In this document: piece after piece, positions 53,473 to 62,697 of the stretch
Layout of the letters: each line of letters begins with the position of its first letter
How positions within the stretch are numbered: position 1 is the stretch's first letter
Assembly (NCBI GenBank): GCA_029202665.1
Contig: CP119326.1
Coordinates: forward strand, 3,162,001 to 3,226,000
Source of the DNA: Candidatus Brevundimonas colombiensis
GTDB lineage: Bacteria > Pseudomonadota > Alphaproteobacteria > Caulobacterales > Caulobacteraceae
Reading direction: 5' to 3'
Length of the DNA stretch: 64,000 nucleotides
Notes under the pieces: generated by a model
Databases searched by the model: none
Seen by the model: the letters and a program-made list of their open reading frames with translations, nothing else
What the model was told of the DNA's origin: nothing
Translations under genes and position numbers: made by a program

Positions 53473-55557
53473 TCAATAGGTCAATCGCAGGCCGATGCTG
53501 GCGGTGCGCGGCGGACCATAGCCCTCGACGCCGTTCCCGGTCTGGGAAACCTCCACGTCCTTGTCGAACAGATTGTCCGCCGCCAGCCACAGGGTGGTGC
53601 GCGAATCCAGCGCCCATTCGACGCGCGCATCCAGCGTCACGGCGCCGGCCAGGGTGCGGCTGTTCAGGTCGTCGTCGAAGCGGCGCGATTCGTAGCGTGC
53701 GGCCAGGGCCAGGGTCAGGGCGCTGGACAGGCGCCAGTCCAGGCCGGCCGTCGCGCTCCACTCCGGCGCCTGGGCGGGACGAAGGCCCGTCAGTTGCGGC
53801 GCCGACGCCCCGCCGTCCACCGTCGCGTCCGTCCACGACACGGCGCCGTTCAGCGACAGCGCGGGCGTCAGATCCATCGCTCCGGTCAGTTCCACACCCC
53901 AGGCGTCAATGGTCCCCGCGTTCTGGCGCTGGCGCAGCACCCCGCCCGCCGGCACGAAGCCCGCGCGAGGAAAGGTCGCGGGCCCCGCGCCGAGAGTGAC
54001 GTTGACGATGGCGTCGTCGATCTGATTCCAGAAGACGGTCGCGCCCCAGCGCACGCCGTCGCGGTCGAACGCCAGGCCCGTCTCGATGCCCTTCAAGGTT
54101 TCCGGCGCCAGGGCGGCGTTGGCCTCGGTGATGTCGTTGCCGACCCGGAACGGCCGATGCAGTTCGTTCAGCGTCGCGGGCCGGAAGCCGGAATAGGCCG
54201 CCGCGCGCGCCGCATAGCCCCCGCCCAGATCCCGCCGCGCGGCCAGACGCGCGCTGACCACCTCGCCGGACCGATCAGGGTCGGTCTCGTCCAGCAGCAT
54301 CGCGCCGGTCGCCAGCGTGTATTCGTTGCGGAATCCGCCCGTGTTCCGCCACTGGTCCAGGCGAAGACCGCCCGCGACCAGCCAATCGCCGCCGGTCCAC
54401 GATCCATCGACATAGGCGCCGCCGACTGAGGTTTCGCCTCCGGCCCGGCGCCCGCGCGCAAAGCCCGCGCCGGTCGGATTGCTGAAGAACTCGTTCGTCT
54501 GGCCTTCGTTGAAGCGCGCATCGGCGCCGACCTCCCACTCCAGCCGGCCGCCGGCGAAGTCCGCCACGCGTCGACGCAGGGCGGCGTTCAGGCCCCATCC
54601 GGTCGCCGGGGTCTTGTACTGATCGTTGGCGGGCGTGGTCTTGGACCGATCGGCGGACACCGAGACGGAACTGTTGGCCAGGTCGCTGTCGATCCGCCAC
54701 GCCTGCAGACGCCAGCCGTATCCGTCGGCCGTCGGGGCCTGGGCGACGGCGACGCTGAGGCTGTGGCCGCTGGCGTTGGCGCGCGCGCCCAAAAGGCCCG
54801 AACCGCGATCCTCTTCCCAGGTCGCGGCCCGCATCGACAGATTGGTCCGGCCCAGAGCGCCGTCGATCCGCACGGCGGCGGCCCGGCTGTCCAGATCCAG
54901 CGGCGCGTCCGCCGCCCCGGCCGCCGGCCCGCGAACGGGGACATAGCCGTCGCTGACCTCGCGCAGTCCGCTGACCGTCACCGCAATAGGCCCCAGCCGC
55001 GTCGAGGCCGAACCTGCCGCGCGCCCCCCGCCCCTTTCCGCCGCTGAAACGTCCAGCACCGCTCCCTGGCTGCGTTCGCGCAGGGTGATGGTCCCTGTCA
55101 GGGCGCCGGCCCCATAAGGCCCGGATCCGGCGCCGCGCACCACATCCAGACTGTCCAGCGATTCCGGCGCGACCTGGGACCAGATCACCCAGCCCCCGAA
55201 CGGATCGTTCAGCGGCGCGCCGTCCAGCAGCACCAGCGTCCGTCCCGCGCCCGATGGCGCGATGGCTCTCAGCGACAGCCCCTGGGTCGTCGGATTGGCC
55301 GCCAGACTGGTGGTCCGGCGAAACAGCGACACCGCCGGGACGGAGCGCAGGGCCTCGTCGATCCGCGCCGAGCGGGACAATACGGCCTGATCGATCCGCA
55401 CCACTGAAAAGGCCGCATCCGCCGCCGCTGGGGGCAGCCGGGCGGCGGTCACGACGATGTCCGGCAGAGCCGCTGGCGCGACGATTGGGGGAGGAGCGTC
55501 TTGCAGCATTCGCTGTCGATACGGGTTGGCGACCTGTGGCGAAAGCCCAAGCGACAA
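53473..55557 (-). CDS. TonB-dependent receptor (N-terminus uncertain)
   Basis: A receptor of about 694 residues. The plug begins after PDIVVTAARLPPA and has SLRAIAPSGAGRTLVLLDGAPLNDPFGG and VVRGAGSGPYGAGALTGTI; the barrel ends in a typical LRLTY. It resembles BtuB/CirA-type receptors more than the large catechol-type ones. The start is a problem: the only upstream choices are TTG at 55557 or ATG at about 55509, and neither gives a recognisable signal peptide. An in-frame stop lies 15 bases above the TTG. Divergent from a small methyltransferase gene. Ligand unknown; no B12 riboswitch was recognised upstream. Confidence 0.85.
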   Translation of the reverse strand: MSLGLSPQVANPYRQRMLQDAPPPIVAPAALPDIVVTAARLPPAAADAAFSVVRIDQAVLSRSARIDEALRSVPAVSLFRRTTSLAANPTTQGLSLRAIAPSGAGRTLVLLDGAPLNDPFGGWVIWSQVAPESLDSLDVVRGAGSGPYGAGALTGTITLRERSQGAVLDVSAAERGGGRAAGSASTRLGPIAVTVSGLREVSDGYVPVRGPAAGAADAPLDLDSRAAAVRIDGALGRTNLSMRAATWEEDRGSGLLGARANASGHSLSVAVAQAPTADGYGWRLQAWRIDSDLANSSVSVSADRSKTTPANDQYKTPATGWGLNAALRRRVADFAGGRLEWEVGADARFNEGQTNEFFSNPTGAGFARGRRAGGETSVGGAYVDGSWTGGDWLVAGGLRLDQWRNTGGFRNEYTLATGAMLLDETDPDRSGEVVSARLAARRDLGGGYAARAAAYSGFRPATLNELHRPFRVGNDITEANAALAPETLKGIETGLAFDRDGVRWGATVFWNQIDDAIVNVTLGAGPATFPRAGFVPAGGVLRQRQNAGTIDAWGVELTGAMDLTPALSLNGAVSWTDATVDGGASAPQLTGLRPAQAPEWSATAGLDWRLSSALTLALAARYESRRFDDDLNSRTLAGAVTLDARVEWALDSRTTLWLAADNLFDKDVEVSQTGNGVEGYGPPRTASIGLRLTY

Positions 55558-55643
55558 AATGACCGTCCATCGTCAAGCGAGCGGCGATTGGCAGATACGG
55601 CGCATCCCGGTAGGAATGGTCTGGGGAAGACGGGGAACGAAAC

Positions 55644-56231
55644 ATGGGCTTGGTTGCGGCCTTCGTGGCCTTGGTGCTGGGCGAAGGCGGGGCGCGCGCG
55701 CGTCGATCCGCCAAGGCGACGCGCATTCGCGCTCTGCCCGACCGTCAGGTGATGGCCGACAGCTACGTTCCCGCCCTGGCCGCCGAGGGCGGGCGCATCC
55801 TTTGGGTCGGCTGCCGCGAATATACGCTGGACGACTATGCCGCTCTGGAGGCGCTTGGCGCCGAGGTCTGGACCACCGACATCGATACGGGCGCGACGCG
55901 CTGGGGTCGACCGGGGCGTCACCGCACCGGCGACGTGTGTCAGGCCGATCAGCTGTTTTCGGACCTGACGTTCGACGCCGTCGTCTGCAATGGCGTGCTG
56001 GGCTACGGCGTGGACACCCCAGAGCAGCAGGCAAACGCCCTGGCCGCCCTGGCCGCCGTTCTACGCCCCGGCGGACGCCTGTTGCTGGGCTGGAACACCG
56101 ACAAGATCGACGATCCCGTCGCAGCCGGCCTGACCGCCGTCGACTTCGCCCCGGCTCCCTTGGGCGATCGCCCGACGCGGGTCGACTTCGAGGCCGTCAC
56201 CCACGTCTATGACAGCCTGATCCGAACCTAG
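55644..56231 (+). CDS. Class I SAM-dependent methyltransferase-like protein
   Basis: A 195-residue protein with a hydrophobic N-terminus (MGLVAAFVALVLGEGG) and a compact methyltransferase fold: ILWVGCREYTLDDY is a shortened motif I, then TTDIDTG, DAVVCNGVLGYG and LRPGGRLLLGWNTD. The glycine-rich loop is reduced to VGCRE, so SAM binding is not certain. A GGGGAACG site precedes the ATG. It shares CTAG with the convergent glycosyltransferase, so a link to glycan synthesis is possible. Confidence 0.8.
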   Translation: MGLVAAFVALVLGEGGARARRSAKATRIRALPDRQVMADSYVPALAAEGGRILWVGCREYTLDDYAALEALGAEVWTTDIDTGATRWGRPGRHRTGDVCQADQLFSDLTFDAVVCNGVLGYGVDTPEQQANALAALAAVLRPGGRLLLGWNTDKIDDPVAAGLTAVDFAPAPLGDRPTRVDFEAVTHVYDSLIRT

Positions 56232-57382
56232 CCCTGCAACGGGGTGGGCGACCCGTCGCCCTGAACCAGGCCCGAACGATCAGGTTTCACCGGACCCGGT
56301 CGGTTCGCCGTCCGATCCGCCAGCGCATGGCGCAAGGCGTCCAGCTCGGCCGCCCGCGCCGCCGGCGAATGCACTCGCGCCACATAGTCCTGACCGCTTA
56401 TCGCCAGGGCCAGCCGCTCGGCGGGATTGGCCACCAGCCGTTCCATCGCGGCGGCCAGGGGCGCGGCGTCATCGACCTCGACATACAAGGCATGATCGCC
56501 GCTGGCCTCGCGCAGTCCGCCCCGACCGGAGGATATCAGGGCCGCGCCCGCCGCATGGGCCTCCAGCGCCGACAGGCCCAGCGCCTCGCGCACCCGCGAG
56601 GGAACCACCGCGATGGCGGCGCGGCGTGTGACCGCCTTCACCTCGGCCAAGGACGCCGACTTTTGGATTTCCACCCGGTCGCCGAACCGGTCCAGAGCGC
56701 GGACGTACGGCTCGGCCCAGTTCCGATGCTTGTCCCAGTCGCCCAGCATCAGCGCGCCGCGCCAGTCGGGATGCCTGTCCAGCGTCTGGGCCAGGGCGGC
56801 GCAGAACAGATCCAGCCCCTTGTCGTGCATGGCGCGCCCCGAAAACAGGATCAGCGTCTCGCGGTCTTGCGGCGGGGCGCGCCAGTCATCGACGGCGATC
56901 GGATTGCATACCGCCGAGACCCGTCCGGCCAAACGCGGATAATCGGCCGCGAACTCTTCACCCGCCGCCTGGCTGACGAACACCAGACGGTCGAAACGCG
57001 CCAGACGACGGCCGTAACGCCAGGCCGCGATCGGATTGCGCGCCGGCTTGATACGGGTGTGGCGATACAGGACATTGATCGCGTTCGGAAAATCGCGCGC
57101 CAGTTCCGAAGACGACTTCAACTGCTGGTGATATTCGATGATGTCGGGCGACAGGGTCCGCAGGATTTCGGCCACCGCTGCATTGCGCGCCTTGCGGCCC
57201 AGTCCCGCCGGCACGGTCAGCATCCTGACATCGGTCGGCGCGACAGCGCCCGCATCGGCGATCAAGGTCACGCCCCCCTGCAGACGGCTATGCGTCGACA
57301 GGGTGCGGACCACCGTCTCCATCGAATTGGCCTTATCTGGGCAATAGGTGGAGCCACGGGGCAGAACGACGGCGATTCGCAT
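56228..57382 (-). CDS. Glycosyltransferase family 4-like protein
   Basis: A 384-residue GT-B glycosyltransferase. It starts MRIAVVLPRGSTYCPDKANSME. The C-terminal donor-binding half has LILFSGRAMHDKGLDLF, then VVPSRVREALGLSALEAHAAG with the family E-x7-E type motif (REALGLSALE). The ATG at 57382 lies 4 bases after the stop of the upstream propeller-type gene, so the two form an operon. Likely role: a sugar transfer step in surface glycan or glycolipid synthesis. Confidence 0.88.
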   Translation of the reverse strand: MRIAVVLPRGSTYCPDKANSMETVVRTLSTHSRLQGGVTLIADAGAVAPTDVRMLTVPAGLGRKARNAAVAEILRTLSPDIIEYHQQLKSSSELARDFPNAINVLYRHTRIKPARNPIAAWRYGRRLARFDRLVFVSQAAGEEFAADYPRLAGRVSAVCNPIAVDDWRAPPQDRETLILFSGRAMHDKGLDLFCAALAQTLDRHPDWRGALMLGDWDKHRNWAEPYVRALDRFGDRVEIQKSASLAEVKAVTRRAAIAVVPSRVREALGLSALEAHAAGAALISSGRGGLREASGDHALYVEVDDAAPLAAAMERLVANPAERLALAISGQDYVARVHSPAARAAELDALRHALADRTANRPGPVKPDRSGLVQGDGSPTPLQG

Positions 57383-57386
57383 GGCC

Positions 57387-58352
57387 TCAACCTTCCTTGC
57401 GAACGGCGTCGGCTGCAAAGAGTTTCGCATGAACGGCCGGTCCGGTCGCGCGACGACCGCGCGGCCCGTTCAGCCCCAGCAGACGTCGCGCCTTGAACCC
57501 GGCCTTCAGCCAGGGCTCGATGGCCGAATGGCGGACGCCCTTAACGTCGATGAAGGTCACGTCGCCGTGGCCGGACAAGGTGTGCAGCCCATCGCCGAAC
57601 CCGGCCAGCAGATCGCCCGGCTCAAACCGTTTCACCCGGATCGCCGAAAAGGCGTCCGGCGTCAGGGTTTCGATTCGCAGCAGATTGATCGCCGCTCCAT
57701 AGGTCGCTGTGCAATCCTGGACCGGAAGATGCAGCGCTCCGTCGTGAACGAAGGCCGTCCCGCCAGGCCGCGAGACGTCCAGACCGTCCATCACCGGATT
57801 GGCGGAATGAGCGGTCCACGGCCCCGTCAGATGCTCGGCCCAGGCGAGATGCATCTCGCGCATCGCCCGATCGTCCGGTCCCGCCAGGGCGTGGAACATC
57901 CACCAGAGGCCGTCGTGGCGCACGACGGTCGCGTCGATGGCGGCCATATCGCCCAGGCGCGCCGCCGGCTCCCACTGGTCGGGGAACCGCACGCAGCGAT
58001 ACAGGATCAGGCCGCCGCTCTTGTAGCCCTCGGGCAGCATATAGAGGTCATCGCCGTCCTGGATCAGGGTCGGATAGGACAGGTGCCAAGGCTCGGCCAA
58101 GGCCACGCCCTGCCCGATCAACCTGTCGTCGATGTCGTACTGGCGATAATGAATCTCGCCGCGCCGCGCGTGGTAGTCGAACGCCTCGACAAAGAGGGTC
58201 AACACCCCGTCGCGTGTCACGCCGAAAGGATCGGCGACATAGGCGTAGGGCCCGCAATCGGGCAACCACGTCACCTCGTCGGCGGTTGGAGGACGATCGA
58301 CGACGCTGGACAGGGGGCGGCGGATGAAGCCGGAACGCCAGATATCGAACAT
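57387..58352 (-). CDS. Five-bladed propeller / GINT1-like protein
   Basis: A 321-residue soluble protein with repeated Trp/Asp strands: GPYAYVADPFGV, LFVEAFDYHARRGEIHY, EPWHLSYPTLIQDGDDLYMLPEG and DATVVRHDGLWWMFHALAG. This pattern resembles GH43-like propellers and the N-terminal domain of plant glucosamine-inositolphosphorylceramide transferase (GINT1). Bacterial homologues usually sit near glycosyltransferases, as here. Whether it hydrolyses, transfers or only binds sugars cannot be told. A G-run (GGGGGGG) before the ATG serves as ribosome binding site. Confidence 0.75.
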   Translation of the reverse strand: MFDIWRSGFIRRPLSSVVDRPPTADEVTWLPDCGPYAYVADPFGVTRDGVLTLFVEAFDYHARRGEIHYRQYDIDDRLIGQGVALAEPWHLSYPTLIQDGDDLYMLPEGYKSGGLILYRCVRFPDQWEPAARLGDMAAIDATVVRHDGLWWMFHALAGPDDRAMREMHLAWAEHLTGPWTAHSANPVMDGLDVSRPGGTAFVHDGALHLPVQDCTATYGAAINLLRIETLTPDAFSAIRVKRFEPGDLLAGFGDGLHTLSGHGDVTFIDVKGVRHSAIEPWLKAGFKARRLLGLNGPRGRRATGPAVHAKLFAADAVRKEG

Positions 58353-58507
58353 GACGCCCCCCCCTAGCCGACCGGAAGGACCAGCGCCGTCGCTCTGCCG
58401 TGTGCTGGATACGCGCGCATCGAAACCCTGTTCGCCGCCGCACGGCGACGTCTTCGTTATAGAGACGTCGCCGATCCGCCCTTGCCTCAGGAAAATCGTC
58501 GCGGCAT

Positions 58508-58512
58508 GGAGG
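58508..58512 (+). promoter_or_regulatory. Ribosome binding site fixing the sigma-factor GTG start
   Basis: GGAGG lies 6 bases before GTG at 58519. Upstream in-frame ATGs have no such site, so this decides the sigma-factor start. Confidence 0.75.
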
Positions 58513-58518
58513 ATCGAC

Positions 58519-59082
58519 GTGCCATTCCGGGACGCGCCAAAGGATTTCGCCTGTTTGACCGCGCCCGCCGCGCATCCCCTGATCGCCGCGTATCTGGAAC
58601 AGCGACAGGATCTGGCCCGCTTCTGCCGCGCGCGGCTGGGCGGCGCCTCGGGCGATGTCGATGATCTGTTGCAAGATCTCTATCTGAAGGTGTCGGCCCT
58701 GCCCGCCGACACGCCGGTCGACAATCCACGCGCCTTCCTGTTTCGCCTGCTCTCCAACCTGATGCTGGACCGCTGGCGCTCGGGCCAGCGCGCCGCCGCA
58801 CGCGACAGCGCCTGGCGCCAGATCAACCACCAGACCGGCGCGGTCGAGGATGTGGACGACGCCCCGTCCGCCGAGACCGTGGTGGCGTCGCGCGAACGGC
58901 TGGCCAGGCTGGTCGCTGCGCTGGACACCCTGCCCCCCAAGACCCGCACCATCTTCCGGCTGCACAAGTTCGACGGCGTCAGCTACGCCGACATCGCCAG
59001 CCGGCTCGATATTTCACGCAGCTCGGTCGAGAAACACATGATGGACGCCCTGCGCGTCCTGGCCCGAAAGGCGCAGCCATGA
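58519..59082 (+). CDS. FecI-type ECF sigma factor
   Basis: A 187-residue sigma-70 family protein of the iron-starvation (FecI) type. Region 2 has LARFCRARLGGASGDVDDLLQDLYLKV and NPRAFLFRLLSNLMLDRWRS. Region 4 has LPPKTRTIFRLHKFDGVSY, then the recognition helix RLDISRSSVEKHMMDAL. It heads a FecI-FecR-receptor unit: the sigma factor is held by FecR and released when the receptor binds its ligand. The GTG start is supported by GGAGG. Confidence 0.94.
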   Translation: MPFRDAPKDFACLTAPAAHPLIAAYLEQRQDLARFCRARLGGASGDVDDLLQDLYLKVSALPADTPVDNPRAFLFRLLSNLMLDRWRSGQRAAARDSAWRQINHQTGAVEDVDDAPSAETVVASRERLARLVAALDTLPPKTRTIFRLHKFDGVSYADIASRLDISRSSVEKHMMDALRVLARKAQP

Positions 59083-59188
59083 CCGCCCTTTCGCCCGTCG
59101 CCGAACGAAACTGTGGAGGCGGCGCATTCGCCGTGACGTCTGACTATCAGGGATGGCGTCTCTCCACGTTGATCCCGTCTGGAATGGC

Positions 59189-60154
59189 ATGACGGCGAAC
59201 ACCGAGATCGACGAAAAGGCGCTGTACTGGTTCGTCGCCCTGCGCGACGAAACGGCCGGCGACGACATCTGGCTCGGCTTCCAGTCCTGGCTGGAGGCGT
59301 CGCCCGCACACGCCCCGGCCTTTGACGCGGTCGAGCGACTGTGGGTCGATCTGGACGCCGCCGATGCGACGCCGGTCGTCGCGCCCCAGCCCGCTCCCCT
59401 GATCGATCTGACCGCCGCGCGCGACCGGCGCGCCCAGCCCCGGCGTGCCTGGTTGGGCGCCGGCCTTGGCATCGCCGCCAGCGTCACCCTGGCGGTCGGC
59501 CTGTGGCTGTGGATGACGCCGAACGGCCAGACCTATGCCGCCGCCGAAGCGCCGCTGACGGTGGCGCTGGAGGACGGCTCGCACGTCTATCTGAACCGCC
59601 ATTCACGCCTTGACGTGCGTTTCGACAGAAACCGCCGCGCGGTGTCGCTGGCCGAGGGCGAGGCCGCTTTCGACGTGACCCATGACCCCGCCCACCCCTT
59701 CGTGGTTGCGGCCGGCGCTCATCAGATCGAGGTTCTGGGCACCGCCTTCAATGTGCTGAACCACGGCGACCACTTCGCCGTGGCGGTCGAACGCGGCGTC
59801 GTCGCCGTCACCCCGGCCAAGGCGCCCAGGGTGCGACTGACCGCCGGACAGGCTTTGACCCAGACGGCGCAGCAGACCCCGGCCTTGGCCCAGGTCGCGC
59901 CTGAACGCGCCTCCGCCTGGCGCCAGGGCGTGCTGGTTTATCGCGATCGCCCGCTGGGTGAAGTCGCAGACGATCTTTCGCGTTATCTCGACAAACCGGT
60001 TGTGCTATCGACATCGGCTCGGGCGCTGCGCTTCACGGGCGCCCTGCGTATTGGCGACGAGGCCGTGATGTTGCAGCAACTGCAGGACTTCCTTCCCATT
60101 CGGGTCGACGCCTCGGCGAACGCTGTCCGCGTCGATGCGCGTGAGGCCGGCTGA
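59189..60154 (+). CDS. FecR-family transmembrane anti-sigma/signal protein
   Basis: A 321-residue protein. The N-terminal DUF4880-like cytoplasmic part has ALYWFVALRD and FQSWLEASPAHAPAFDAVERLW. One membrane helix lies at about residues 97-118 (GIAASVTLAVGLWLWM). The periplasmic FecR domain has VALEDGSHVYLNRHSRLDV and the C-terminal DUF4974-like part (RDRPLGEVADDLSRY) contacts the receptor STN domain. The ATG at 59189 is used. The gene ends 20 bases inside the receptor gene. Confidence 0.93.
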   Translation: MTANTEIDEKALYWFVALRDETAGDDIWLGFQSWLEASPAHAPAFDAVERLWVDLDAADATPVVAPQPAPLIDLTAARDRRAQPRRAWLGAGLGIAASVTLAVGLWLWMTPNGQTYAAAEAPLTVALEDGSHVYLNRHSRLDVRFDRNRRAVSLAEGEAAFDVTHDPAHPFVVAAGAHQIEVLGTAFNVLNHGDHFAVAVERGVVAVTPAKAPRVRLTAGQALTQTAQQTPALAQVAPERASAWRQGVLVYRDRPLGEVADDLSRYLDKPVVLSTSARALRFTGALRIGDEAVMLQQLQDFLPIRVDASANAVRVDAREAG

Positions 60155-62627
60155 GGCCGGGCGGCCTCGAAACCTCGGCCTGTCCCGGTCACGCGCCGCC
60201 GTACTGAACGCCACCCTCGCGCTCGCCGCGACCGCCGCCCTCGCCGCCCCGGCCTGGGCTGCGGAGCCGCACGTCTTTGAGCTATATGTGCCGCGCCAGC
60301 CGGTGGACCGCGCCCTTCTGGATCTGGCGTTGCAGGCCCGGGTGTCTCTGGGCGGCGGGGTCGCGGCCTGCAGGGGAACCAGCCCGGCGCTGCGCGGGCG
60401 CATGACCCTGGACGCGGCGTTGGATCGCATCCTGGCTGGTTCTGGCTGCCGGTATCTGATCCGGCCGGATGGGGCGGTGATCATCAGTTCGGCGCCCCGG
60501 GTCGCTCCCGCGTCGGCCCCGCCGTCTTCCCCGCCTGCGCCCTTGCCTGCGCCTCGTCCTGCCGCAGCGACCGAAACGGTTCAGGTCAGCGAGGTGGTCG
60601 TCACCGCCGCCCGCCGCCCCGAGTTGATCCAGCGTTCCCCCTCGACCCTGACCGCCGTCACCGGCGATCGCATCGGCCGGTCCAGCGTCACGGGAATGCA
60701 GGGTCTGGACAGCCTGGTCTCGGGCATGACGGTGACGAACCTGGGTCCCGGCCGAAACAAGATCCTGCTGCGCGGCATTTCGGACGGGGTCTTCACCGGC
60801 CTGACCCAATCGACGGTCGGCCTTTATCTTGATCTGACGCCCATCACCTACAGCGCGCCCGACCCGGACCTGAAGCTGATCGATGTCGACCGGGTCGAGG
60901 TGCTGCGCGGCCCTCAAGGAACGCTGTACGGCACCGGCCCCATCGGGGGCGTCGTGCGGATCGTCACCCGCCGGCCCGAGTTCGGCCGCGAGGATCTGGT
61001 CGTCGGCCTGACCCGCTCCAACACCCACGGCGGCGGAACGAACGCCGACTACAATGTCGTCGTCAATCTGCCGCTGCCGGGCGACCGCGCGGCGATCCGC
61101 GCGGCGGTCTATGGCGAGACCTTCAGCGGCTATATCAACGACGTCGAACTGAACCTGCGCCGCGTCAACGACGGCACACGTCGGGGCGCGCGCCTGTCGG
61201 GGGCCGTGGCCCTGGCGACGGGTTGGACCGCGCGCGCAGGCGTCGTCCACCAGTCGATCATGACCGAGGACACCCACTACGTCTATCTCGGCCTTGGTCC
61301 TCTGCGGCGCGCCAATCTGGTGCGCGAACCTCACCAAAATCGCTTCGATCAGGCGTCGCTTTCGCTCGAAGGGCGCGGGACTTGGGGCCGGCTGGACGCC
61401 GCGTTGTCCTTGATCGAACACGGATTCAAAAGCCGTTACGACGCCTCCAGCGCCCTGCGGCGCTTCGGCTCGTCTGCCCGTGTGGGAGCTTTGGACGAGG
61501 ACAAGGACATCCATCTGGCCGTGGGCGAGATGGTGCTCACCTCGCCCGACACAGGGCGCTGGCGCTGGCTGGTCGGCGCCCTGGCCTCCACCAGCACGAC
61601 GCGCACCGATCCTGTGCTGTCGATCCTGCGCGCCGAACCCCTGACACTCTACGCGGAAACCCGCCGCGACATCCTGCAAGAGTCGGCCATCTACGGCGAA
61701 ACCGCTTGGGACCTGACCCCGACACTGACCCTGACCGCCGGGGCCCGCTATTACACACTGGACTACGACACCACCTCCAAGGTGCGTCAGCGGACGCGGA
61801 CGCGGAACTTCGATGGCAAAGGCTCGTCGTCCGGCCTGACGCCCAAGATCGCCCTGGCCTGGCATCCCAATGACCGGCTGAACCTGTCGGCTCAACTCAG
61901 CCACGGCCGACGCGCGGGCGGCTTCAATACTGCGGGCGTCATTGGTCAGGACTTCAGCGGCCTGGCGGATTCACCTGCGCGCCAATACCGCCCGGACTCG
62001 CTGTGGAACCTGGAGTTCAACGCCAAGGTCCGCTCCGCCGACGGCCGCGCCCGACTGCGCGCCGCCGTCTACGCCGCGCGATGGCGCGACGTGCAGAGCG
62101 ATCAGTTCCTGCCCAGCGGCCTGGCCTATGTGGTCAATGTCGGAGACGGCGCCGACGTCGGTTTCGAGGCCGAGGCGAACTGGCGGCCGATCGACGGGCT
62201 GGAGGTCTTCGCCAACGGTCTGATCGCCGATCCCCGCATCACCGATCCCGCCAGCCGGTTCGCCACCCAGAAAGGCGCGGGCCTGCCTGGCGTGCCCAAG
62301 ACCTCGGCCAACATCGGCTTCACCTATCGCCGCCCTATGTCGGGTCAGTTGCAACTGATCGCGGACGGCGGTCTGTCCTATGTCGGCGAGTCCCGCCTGA
62401 CGTTCGATGGCCGCCAGCAGCACCGCATGGGCGATTACGCCACCGGCAGGCTGTCGCTGGGCGTGGAGGCAGGCCCCTGGGTCGCCACGGTCTTCGTGGA
62501 CAATCTGTTCGACACCGACGCCAACACCTTCGCCTACAGCGACCCCTTCCGCCTGCCCGACGCCCAGGCCGTCACGCCCTTGCGTCCCCGCACCATCGGC
62601 GTCGCGCTGAGATGGGCGCTGCAATAG
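60135..62627 (+). CDS. TonB-dependent transducer/receptor with STN domain
   Basis: An 830-residue FecA-type receptor. After the signal peptide (cleaved near APAWAAE), an STN domain spans about residues 45-117 (PVDRALLDLALQARVSLGGG and LDAALDRILAGSGCRYLI) and signals to FecR. A Pro/Ala linker leads to the TonB box region (VSEVVVTAARRPE) and the plug with VLRGPQGTLYGTGPIGGVVRIVTRRP. The barrel follows. The ATG at 60135 overlaps fecR by 20 bases. Expected function: import of an iron chelate or similar ligand with induction of its own operon. It ends 15 bases before a strong terminator. Confidence 0.95.
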   Translation: MRVRPAEAGRPRNLGLSRSRAAVLNATLALAATAALAAPAWAAEPHVFELYVPRQPVDRALLDLALQARVSLGGGVAACRGTSPALRGRMTLDAALDRILAGSGCRYLIRPDGAVIISSAPRVAPASAPPSSPPAPLPAPRPAAATETVQVSEVVVTAARRPELIQRSPSTLTAVTGDRIGRSSVTGMQGLDSLVSGMTVTNLGPGRNKILLRGISDGVFTGLTQSTVGLYLDLTPITYSAPDPDLKLIDVDRVEVLRGPQGTLYGTGPIGGVVRIVTRRPEFGREDLVVGLTRSNTHGGGTNADYNVVVNLPLPGDRAAIRAAVYGETFSGYINDVELNLRRVNDGTRRGARLSGAVALATGWTARAGVVHQSIMTEDTHYVYLGLGPLRRANLVREPHQNRFDQASLSLEGRGTWGRLDAALSLIEHGFKSRYDASSALRRFGSSARVGALDEDKDIHLAVGEMVLTSPDTGRWRWLVGALASTSTTRTDPVLSILRAEPLTLYAETRRDILQESAIYGETAWDLTPTLTLTAGARYYTLDYDTTSKVRQRTRTRNFDGKGSSSGLTPKIALAWHPNDRLNLSAQLSHGRRAGGFNTAGVIGQDFSGLADSPARQYRPDSLWNLEFNAKVRSADGRARLRAAVYAARWRDVQSDQFLPSGLAYVVNVGDGADVGFEAEANWRPIDGLEVFANGLIADPRITDPASRFATQKGAGLPGVPKTSANIGFTYRRPMSGQLQLIADGGLSYVGESRLTFDGRQQHRMGDYATGRLSLGVEAGPWVATVFVDNLFDTDANTFAYSDPFRLPDAQAVTPLRPRTIGVALRWALQ

Positions 62628-62641
62628 GCGGCCCGCAGAGA

Positions 62642-62669
62642 AAAGCCGCCCTGAGAACAGGGCGGCTTT
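62642..62669. terminator. Bidirectional intrinsic terminator
   Basis: AAAGCCGCCCTG and CAGGGCGGCTTT form a 12-bp stem with a 4-base loop, with T-rich sequence after it on the plus strand and TTTT on the minus strand. It separates two convergent TonB-dependent receptor genes. Confidence 0.9.
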
Positions 62670-62697
62670 CCTTTGGGTATTCAACTTGGTTTCGACC

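Noticed and set aside
55500..55643. B12 riboswitch upstream of the TonB-dependent receptor
   Set aside because: The conserved B12-box blocks were not found, and the spacer is too short for a full riboswitch.
58324..58518. Upstream extension of the ECF sigma factor
   Set aside because: It has no ribosome site or conserved sequence, and the GTG at 58519 is preceded by GGAGG.
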